A stretch of DNA of 5,702 nt, taken from positions 1 to 5,702 of the forward strand of contig NZ_CAMFHL010000352.1 of the NCBI RefSeq assembly GCF_945952095.1, written 5' to 3'. The position numbers and the translations under genes are program-made. This DNA is from an uncultured Arsenicibacter sp. (GTDB taxonomy: Bacteria > Bacteroidota > Bacteroidia > Cytophagales > Spirosomataceae). How positions within the stretch are numbered: the first letter of the stretch is position 1; every line of letters starts with the position of its first letter. Below, one piece after another: positions 1 through 4,336 of the stretch. The notes below the pieces were generated by a model. It worked only from the letters and a program-made list of their open reading frames with translations. It made no database searches and was not told where the DNA came from.

Positions 1-147
1 GGGATATTCGACAGAATCGACTTTTTCTTACCGCGCTCCTTCAGAGGCACAGGCGGTCCGCCCGCGGTCGTTAAGGCCGACGGTTGTGTGGTTTGCGACC
101 AGACCGGTAGGCTAACCAGTAAACAAGACGCTAAAAAGGTCAGATGA
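1..147 (+). CDS. 3' end of an unrecognised gene (partial)
   Basis: Frame 1 is open from the first base of the window to a TGA at 145-147, giving a 48-residue C-terminal tail that begins GIFDRIDFFLPR and ends SKQDAKKVR. The other two forward frames close earlier. About 60% of third codon positions are G or C, which resembles coding DNA in this window. The tail holds a CVVC cysteine pair and a basic end, but I recognise no domain. It does not look like the C terminus of GDP-mannose 4,6-dehydratase, the usual partner of the downstream fucose synthase. With only 48 codons the call rests on frame openness and base composition, so a chance open frame is possible. Confidence 0.4.
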   Translation, partial: GIFDRIDFFLPRSFRGTGGPPAVVKADGCVVCDQTGRLTSKQDAKKVR

Positions 148-170
148 ATAATTTTATGCATAGTCGCAGG

Positions 171-244
171 CACGGCGCATGAAACTGATTCCTGAGGGCG
201 GCACTCCGCCGGAAGTTTCTTAGTTTTGCAACGCCGTGACGTTG
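171..244 (+). promoter_or_regulatory. structured leader or terminator region upstream of fcl
   Basis: Three possible stems lie here. At 181-219 a bulged hairpin pairs GAAAC with GTTTC, TTCC with GGAA, and GGCGG with CCGCC around a CACT loop; TTAGTTTTG follows, so it could terminate the gene ending at 147. A seven-base stem, CACGGCG (171-177) with CGCCGTG (232-238), would enclose that hairpin. A competing hairpin, CAACG (229-233) with CGTTG (240-244), uses the same bases, so the last two exclude each other. TAGTTTTG at 221-228 fits the Bacteroidota -7 consensus TAnnTTTG, but I see no TTG at the expected -33 distance. Whether this is terminator, promoter or RNA switch is unresolved. Confidence 0.35.
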
Positions 245-327
245 TGATTTATTTTACAAAAATAATGCCTGACTTCGAATAAGTTGTCAGCACACCGGCA
301 GACTACTGCCATTGATTTTCAGCCATC

Positions 328-1269
328 GTGGAACAACAAGCAAAAATTTATGTAGCCGGTCATCGGGGGATGGTAGGCTCTGCACTGGTCCGGAAACTAA
401 AGACCGCCGGTTACGAAAACATCATTATGCGTACCTCGTCGGAACTGGATCTGCGGAATCAGGAAGCGGTTAACGAATTCTTCGCTGCCGAGACCCCTGA
501 CTACGTATTTCTGGCCGCTGCGAAGGTAGGTGGTATTCTGGCTAACAATACGTACCGGGGCGAGTTTCTGTACGATAACCTGATGATTGAAGCCAATATC
601 ATCCATGCTGCTTACCGGAACGGAGTTAAAAAGCTGATGTTTCTGGGCTCGTCCTGTATTTATCCGAAAATGGCACCGCAGCCGCTGAAAGAAGAGTATC
701 TGCTGAGCGGATTTCTGGAGGCGACCAACGAACCCTATGCCATTGCCAAAATTGCGGGCATCAAGCTGTGTGAAGCTTACCGCAGCCAATACGGGTCGAA
801 CTTTATTTCGGCAATGCCGACGAACCTCTACGGCCCGAATGATAACTACGATCTGCAGGGCTCGCACGTGTTGCCGGCACTGATCCGGAAGTTTCATGAG
901 GCCAAAATCAATGACCAGCCAACGGTTGAGGTGTGGGGTAGTGGCTCGCCGCGCCGCGAATTCCTGCACGCCGACGACCTGGCCGATGCCTGTTTCTTTC
1001 TGATGCAGAACTACGACGGTGAGCAGTTTGTAAACATCGGAACGGGCGAGGATGTGACCATCCGCGAACTGGCTGAAATGGTGAAAGACGCCGTTGGTTT
1101 TGCCGGTGAAATCCGCTGGAATACCGAAAAGCCGGATGGCACACCGCGCAAACTGATGGATGTTTCCCGCCTGCACGACATGGGATGGCGGCACACAACC
1201 GACCTGAAAGAAGGTATCGAAAAGACGTATCAGGACTTTCTGGCCAACGTCGAATTATACGTTGAATAA
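328..1269 (+). CDS. fcl: GDP-L-fucose synthase (GDP-4-keto-6-deoxymannose epimerase/reductase)
   Basis: This cytoplasmic short-chain dehydrogenase/reductase family enzyme performs the last step of GDP-L-fucose synthesis: epimerisation at C3 and C5 of GDP-4-keto-6-deoxymannose, then NADPH-dependent reduction. The 313 residues match the usual family length. The N-terminal nucleotide-binding motif GHRGMVGSA is at residues 11-19, followed by LAAAKVGGI (63-70). The catalytic set known from the E. coli enzyme is present one position later than there: Ser108 in GSSCIYP, Tyr137 and Lys141 in EPYAIAK, plus Cys110 and His180. The start is GTG at 328, because an in-frame TGA lies at 313-315 and the next Met is already inside the cofactor motif. 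No Shine-Dalgarno sequence is visible, as is usual for Bacteroidota. The dehydratase (gmd) that supplies the substrate is not in the window. The gene converges on the acyltransferase across the repeat array, and its product probably feeds surface polysaccharide. Confidence 0.96.
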   Translation: MEQQAKIYVAGHRGMVGSALVRKLKTAGYENIIMRTSSELDLRNQEAVNEFFAAETPDYVFLAAAKVGGILANNTYRGEFLYDNLMIEANIIHAAYRNGVKKLMFLGSSCIYPKMAPQPLKEEYLLSGFLEATNEPYAIAKIAGIKLCEAYRSQYGSNFISAMPTNLYGPNDNYDLQGSHVLPALIRKFHEAKINDQPTVEVWGSGSPRREFLHADDLADACFFLMQNYDGEQFVNIGTGEDVTIRELAEMVKDAVGFAGEIRWNTEKPDGTPRKLMDVSRLHDMGWRHTTDLKEGIEKTYQDFLANVELYVE

Positions 1270-1277
1270 TGGAACCC

Positions 1278-1303
1278 GTACGGGCGACCCCACGTGGTCG
1301 CCC
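1278..1303 (+). repeat. 26-bp palindromic element, left copy
   Basis: Starting 9 bases after the fucose synthase stop, GGGCGACC (1282-1289) and GGTCGCCC (1296-1303) form a perfect 8-bp inverted repeat around CCACGT, preceded by GTAC. The element matches the right-hand copy (1484-1509, read on the minus strand) at 24 of 26 positions. As RNA it would make a strong hairpin at the end of the fucose gene, but no U-run follows (ATTACCTATT), so it is not a standard intrinsic terminator. Intergenic palindromes starting GTAGGGGCGACC are, as I recall, repeated in many genomes; that is from memory and untested here. Confidence 0.8.
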
Positions 1304-1319
1304 ATTACCTATTAATAAA

Positions 1320-1499
1320 CAGGGCGACCGCGTACAACAGGGCGACCGCGTATAACAGGGCGACCACGTATAACAGGGCGATCACGTATAACAGGGTAAC
1401 CGCGTACAACAGGTCGGCCGCATACAACAGGGCGACCACGTACAACAGGGCGACCGCGTATAACAGGGCGACTACGTATAACAGGGCGACCACATGGGG
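1320..1499 (+). repeat. tandem array of 18-bp repeats (nine full units plus a diverged tenth)
   Basis: Units of exactly 18 bp begin at 1320, 1338, 1356, 1374, 1392, 1410, 1428, 1446, 1464 and 1482. The consensus is CAGGGCGACCRCGTAYAA. Units 1, 2, 3, 7 and 8 differ only at the R and Y positions. Units 4 and 9 each have one further C-to-T change, units 5 and 6 are more diverged, and unit 10 runs into the right palindrome after CAGGGCGACCACAT. There are no unique spacers, so this is not CRISPR. The GGGCGACC core is one arm of the flanking palindromes and always points the same way. Because 18 is a multiple of three, the array is open on both strands (Arg-Ala-Thr-Ala-Tyr-Asn on plus, Val-Ala-Leu-Leu-Tyr-Ala on minus), but differences between units are largely non-synonymous and I do not regard it as a gene. 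Confidence 0.95.
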
Positions 1500-1509
1500 T
1501 CGCCCCTAC
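1484..1509 (-). repeat. 26-bp palindromic element, right inverted copy
   Basis: GGGCGACC (1484-1491) and GGTCGCCC (1498-1505) form a perfect 8-bp inverted repeat around ACATGG, followed by CTAC. Read on the minus strand it begins GTAGGGGCGACC and is the same element as 1278-1303, with two differences in 26 bases, in the opposite orientation. Its left arm is also the start of the tenth array unit, so array and palindrome merge. Its outer end contains the TAG stop codon of the minus-strand acyltransferase. No U-run follows on the minus strand, so a terminator role is possible but not of the standard kind. Confidence 0.8.
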
Positions 1510-2138
1510 AGGGTTTTGGCGGGGTTGCCGAATACGGTTTTGCTTGCCGCTACGTTTTCAACCACTACTGATCCGGCGCCGATCCGGGCGTTTTTTCCGA
1601 TCGTTACACCCGCCACAAGAACGGCTCCCGTGCCGATAAAGGCACCGTCTTCAATCGTTACGCCGCTGTTAATGACACAACCGGTTCCGATGTGAACATA
1701 GTCGCCGACGGTAGTGCCGGCGTCAATGATCGTACCTGCCTGAAGAATGCAGTGATTGCCGACGGTTACAGTTGGGTTCAGCACCACGCGCGCCGCAATC
1801 AGGTTGCCGTGACCGATGCCCGACGAACTGGCCAGCAACGCTGTGTCATGAATGGCATTCACCGGCTGTACTTTCCGGCGCTCATTGAGCATCTTTACTA
1901 ATTGTTTACGCACACGGTTGTCGGCAATGGCAACACAAGCCTCGCATTTCTGGCCGATCAGCTTCAGGTAGCCGTCATCATCCGTATCGCCAAGTACCGA
2001 AATATCACCGAACTCCTGTCCGCGCAGCTTCTGATCATCATCTAACAGGCCATATACCACGACATTGTTGCGCTGAAAAATGTCCAGCGCCGTTTGCCCA
2101 AGGGTACCGGCCCCAAATATCAAAACGGGATTTTCCAT
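1506..2138 (-). CDS. PglD/NeuD-type sugar O-acyltransferase
   Basis: A 210-residue protein with the PglD/NeuD layout. The N-terminal Rossmann-like part starts VLIFGAGTLGQTALDIF, with glycines 9, 11 and 14, and continues to LLDDD (31-35). A left-handed beta-helix of hexapeptide repeats covers roughly residues 97-195 (IGHGNL, VTVGNH, TVGDYVHIG, VTIEDGAFIG, VTIGKNARIG), and the end GNPAKTL is typical. Family members use acetyl-CoA to acylate nucleotide-activated amino sugars or sialic acids in the cytoplasm; the substrate here is unknown. ATG at 2138 is preferred over one 17 codons upstream because the family normally begins directly at the PVLIFGAG strand. Where relatives have an (I/V)-(D/E)-H-D motif carrying the catalytic His, this protein reads IDAG (138-141), with Ala140 in the His position. 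The gene is convergent with fcl, and its stop codon lies in the right palindromic element. Confidence 0.85.
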   Translation of the reverse strand: MENPVLIFGAGTLGQTALDIFQRNNVVVYGLLDDDQKLRGQEFGDISVLGDTDDDGYLKLIGQKCEACVAIADNRVRKQLVKMLNERRKVQPVNAIHDTALLASSSGIGHGNLIAARVVLNPTVTVGNHCILQAGTIIDAGTTVGDYVHIGTGCVINSGVTIEDGAFIGTGAVLVAGVTIGKNARIGAGSVVVENVAASKTVFGNPAKTL

Positions 2139-2280
2139 AGATAAAAAAACACAATCACTCTGTAGTGTACAATACCGTAGATCGGCCAAAAACGTTCACC
2201 GGCGACCGAAGGAGTTGATTATTAGCAATTTCATAATAGTGCCATAAAACGCGGGTAATGTGCAGTATGTATTTTCGGAC
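2139..2280. promoter_or_regulatory. divergent intergenic region between acyltransferase and phosphoesterase
   Basis: These 142 bases separate two genes that point away from each other, so promoters for both should lie here. I find no convincing full match to the Bacteroidota -33/-7 consensus. The closest -7 candidate on plus, TATTTTCG at 2270-2277, would start transcription inside the coding region. On minus, the run of A at 2143-2149 gives a U-rich leader just before the acyltransferase start. The promoter role comes from gene arrangement alone. Confidence 0.4.
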
Positions 2281-3111
2281 ATGAAACCAAAACGGCATTT
2301 TCGCACCATTGTGCTCTCCGATATTCACCTCGGTACGTCAGGTTCGAAGGCAAAGGAAGTTACAGAATTTCTGAAAACATACTCTTGCCAGAAACTGATC
2401 CTGAACGGAGACATTATTGATGGCTGGCAGCTGAAGCAATACGGTGCATGGAAAAAAAAGCATACCGCCTTTTTCCGGACCGTACTGAAGCAAATTGTCC
2501 GCTACGATACTAAAGTCATTTACCTGCGGGGAAATCACGATGACTTTCTGGATCAGATCATGCCGCTGCGGCTCGGAAAAAACTTCTCGATCCGGAAGGA
2601 TTATGTGCTTCAATCGGGGGATAAACTGTTCTATGTCACCCACGGCGATGTCTTTGACTCCATTACCTCGCACATGAAGTGGCTGGCCCACCTCGGCGAT
2701 ATCGGCTATACCTTTCTGCTCTGGATCAACAAACTTTACAATGGCTACCGGACCTGGCGCGGGTTGCCCTATTATTCCTTATCGCAGGAGATCAAAAAGC
2801 GGTTTAAGCAGGCCGTTAACTACATTTCTGACTTTGAAATCAAACTGACCGAACTGGCCAAAGCCCGCAACTGCGACGGCGTTATCTGCGGCCACATCCA
2901 CCAGCCCGCCATTCATAACTATACCAACGGGATGATTTACATGAACTCCGGCGACTGGGTTGAAACGCTGAGTGCGCTGGTAGAGGATTACGACGGCAAC
3001 TGGAATCTGATCTATTACACGGCCGATCAGGAAGAAAAAAGCCCCGGAACGGTTCCTGCCCTCAACCTGACATTTGAAAAACCTGCCATAATCCCTAATT
3101 TGGCCATTTAA
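2281..3111 (+). CDS. LpxH-like metallophosphoesterase (UDP-2,3-diacylglucosamine diphosphatase family)
   Basis: A 276-residue calcineurin-like phosphoesterase. All metal-site motifs are present in order: SDIHLG (Asp14, His16), NGDIIDGWQ (Asp44), RGNHDD (Asn85, His86), THGDVFD (His121) and CGHIHQP (His205, His207). The helical stretch at about 122-195, inserted between the GNHD and GHIH blocks, resembles the lid of LpxH relatives. LpxH cleaves UDP-2,3-diacylglucosamine to lipid X and UMP in lipid A synthesis at the cytoplasmic face of the inner membrane. Several LpxH-like paralogues occur in Bacteroidota, so the exact substrate is not certain. ATG at 2281 is chosen; an in-frame GTG at 2260 would add MQYVFSD, which the family does not need. 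No signal peptide or membrane segment is seen. The gene is followed 79 bases later by a glycosyltransferase in the same direction, which fits a glycolipid role. Confidence 0.85.
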   Translation: MKPKRHFRTIVLSDIHLGTSGSKAKEVTEFLKTYSCQKLILNGDIIDGWQLKQYGAWKKKHTAFFRTVLKQIVRYDTKVIYLRGNHDDFLDQIMPLRLGKNFSIRKDYVLQSGDKLFYVTHGDVFDSITSHMKWLAHLGDIGYTFLLWINKLYNGYRTWRGLPYYSLSQEIKKRFKQAVNYISDFEIKLTELAKARNCDGVICGHIHQPAIHNYTNGMIYMNSGDWVETLSALVEDYDGNWNLIYYTADQEEKSPGTVPALNLTFEKPAIIPNLAI

Positions 3112-3112
3112 C

Positions 3113-3183
3113 AAAGAGTGAAAGAGCGGAAGTGATAAAGAGCGGTAACGCCACACCTTCACTCTTCCGCTCTTTCACTCTTT
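3113..3183 (+). repeat. long inverted repeat between phosphoesterase and glycosyltransferase genes
   Basis: AAAGAGTGAAAGAGCGGAA at 3113-3131 is perfectly complementary to 3165-3183, a 19-bp stem. After a two-base bulge (CT at 3163-3164) four more pairs extend it (GTGA 3132-3135 with TCAC 3159-3162). The loop is 3136-3158. The left arm is built from 8-bp near-repeats: AAAGAGTG (3113), AAAGAGCG (3121), and AAAGAGCG again inside the loop (3137). The structure starts 2 bases after the phosphoesterase stop and ends 7 bases before the next start codon. It could end transcription of the first gene, although the T-run after it is only CTCTTTACC, or it could hide the glycosyltransferase start. It may also be a dispersed genomic repeat. 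Confidence 0.85.
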
Positions 3184-3190
3184 ACCATAC

Positions 3191-4282
3191 ATGCGTATTC
3201 TATTCTTAGTGCAGGGCGAGGGGCGGGGGCACATGACACAGGCGCTGGCGCTGGCGCAGATCGTGCAGGCAGCCGGTCACGACCTCGTGGGTGGTTTGGT
3301 CGGGGTGACGCAGGGACGGCCGGTCCCCGCTTTTTTTGCCGATGCCTTTCCGGCTCCCATTGAGGCAGTAAACAGCCCCGCACTTATATTTGATAAAAAA
3401 ACAAACGAGCTGAAAGTCGGTACGTCGGTGCTGAATTCGCTTAAGAAAAGCAAGGTCTACTTCAGCAGTCTGCGGCAGATCCGCGATGCCATCCGGCGGC
3501 ACCGCCCCGACGTGGTAGTGAATTTTTACGAAATTCTGGGCGGGCTGGCCTATGCCCGCTACCGGTTCAAGGTGCCGGTTGTGACCGTAGCGCACCAGTA
3601 CCTGGCCTTTCATCCTGCGTTTCCGTTTCCGCCGGATAAACCACTGGACAAACAGGCGTTTCTGCTCTTGTCGCGCATCAACGCATGGGGTGCCCGGTTG
3701 AAACTCGCCCTGTCGTTTGATGAACTGCCTGACGTTCCGGCTGAGCAGCTGAAAGTAGTGCCGCCGTTGCTGCGGCAGGAGGTGCTCGACCGCACACCCA
3801 CCACCGAACCGTATCTGCTGGCGTATGTGACGCAGCCGGGTCTGCGAATGCAGGTGGAAGAAGCTCATCGCCGGCGTCCCGATGTACCGCTGCGTTTTTT
3901 CCATTCGGGCGTGACCGAACCGGAGCAGGTTGTCGATGATACGCTCACGCTCCATGCCATCGACGGCAAACGGTTCCTAGATGTGATGCAGCATTGCCGC
4001 GCGGTAGTGACAACGGCGGGTTTTGAGTCGGTATGCGAGGCGTTCTACCTCGGTAAGCCCGTGCTGATGATTCCGCAGCCCAACCATTACGAGCAGGAAG
4101 GCAATGCGCTCGATGGGCAGCGTGTGGGCGTGGGCATCGCCTCCGACAGTTTTGACCTGGACCGGCTGATGACCTACCTCCCTAACCATGATCCGGCCGC
4201 CAATGCGCGCTTCCGGCAGTGGCACAGCCGCTGCGCTGAGCTGTTTCTGGGGGCGCTGGAAGGCGTGGTCAGGAAAAACTAA
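3191..4282 (+). CDS. GT-B fold glycosyltransferase, MurG/GT28-like
   Basis: A 363-residue protein with a two-domain GT-B layout. The N-terminal domain opens MRILFLVQGEGRGHMTQA; the glycine-rich GEGRGHMTQ loop (9-17) resembles the N-terminal loop of MurG-like enzymes. VVVNFYEILGGLAY (108-121) and VPVVTVAHQYL (128-138) fit its later strands. The C-terminal domain carries TTAGFESVCEA (274-284) and GKPVLMIPQPNHYEQ (288-302), the typical nucleotide-sugar and acceptor-side segment of UDP-glycosyltransferases. There is no signal peptide, so it probably works at the cytoplasmic face of the membrane. Donor and acceptor cannot be read from the sequence; a lipid-linked acceptor is inferred from the MurG likeness and the LpxH-like neighbour. 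ATG at 3191 is the start, since the next Met is inside the GHMTQ loop. The long inverted repeat ends 7 bases upstream and no Shine-Dalgarno sequence is visible. Confidence 0.83.
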   Translation: MRILFLVQGEGRGHMTQALALAQIVQAAGHDLVGGLVGVTQGRPVPAFFADAFPAPIEAVNSPALIFDKKTNELKVGTSVLNSLKKSKVYFSSLRQIRDAIRRHRPDVVVNFYEILGGLAYARYRFKVPVVTVAHQYLAFHPAFPFPPDKPLDKQAFLLLSRINAWGARLKLALSFDELPDVPAEQLKVVPPLLRQEVLDRTPTTEPYLLAYVTQPGLRMQVEEAHRRRPDVPLRFFHSGVTEPEQVVDDTLTLHAIDGKRFLDVMQHCRAVVTTAGFESVCEAFYLGKPVLMIPQPNHYEQEGNALDGQRVGVGIASDSFDLDRLMTYLPNHDPAANARFRQWHSRCAELFLGALEGVVRKN

Positions 4283-4301
4283 ATCGTCCCTCTTTTCTTG
4301 G

Positions 4302-4333
4302 TATCTTTAGGGGTTTCTTTCGCAACAAACCCC
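4302..4333 (+). promoter_or_regulatory. possible promoter and hairpin upstream of the S9 peptidase
   Basis: TATCTTTA at 4302-4309 matches the Bacteroidota -7 consensus TAnnTTTG except for the last base; no -33 TTG is seen at the right distance. Directly after it, GGGGTTT (4310-4316) pairs with AAACCCC (4327-4333) around a 10-base loop, ending 3 bases before the ATG at 4337. It could be an operator-like palindrome, an RNA hairpin limiting translation, or the terminator of the upstream glycosyltransferase gene. The evidence is weak. Confidence 0.3.
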
Positions 4334-4336
4334 AAT

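Noticed and set aside
397..1194. 265-codon minus-strand frame
   Set aside because: It is a shadow lying entirely antisense to the GDP-L-fucose synthase gene, which has all its motifs intact; the antisense protein resembles nothing I know.
1305..1493. Minus-strand frame of repeated Val-Ala-Leu-Leu-Tyr-Ala as a hydrophobic peptide
   Set aside because: Same cause as on the plus strand: an 18-bp repeat open by arithmetic, with no family resemblance and no start context.
1320..1499. CRISPR array
   Set aside because: The units are directly adjacent with no unique spacers, and the period is only 18 bp; no cas gene is present.
1294..1695. Open frame with repeated Arg-Ala-Thr-Ala-Tyr-Asn as a possible repeat protein
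   Set aside because: It is open only because the repeat unit is 18 bp and lacks stops; it continues antisense into the acyltransferase gene, and differences between units are largely non-synonymous, with no sign of protein-level constraint.
2139..2189. Longer acyltransferase start 17 codons upstream (MADLRYC...)
   Set aside because: The family begins right at the first Rossmann strand, which directly follows the ATG at 2138; the extra residues have no recognisable role.
2201..2207. GGCGACC in the divergent intergenic region as a stray array unit
   Set aside because: Only seven bases match and the flanks differ; chance is sufficient.
2260..2280. GTG start for the phosphoesterase (MQYVFSD extension)
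   Set aside because: ATG at 2281 gives a normal start for the family just before the RTIVLSDIHLG strand; the GTG has no ribosome-binding support.
3206..3955. 249-codon minus-strand frame
   Set aside because: Antisense to the well-supported glycosyltransferase; rich in Arg, Gln and His as is usual for shadows of GC-rich genes.
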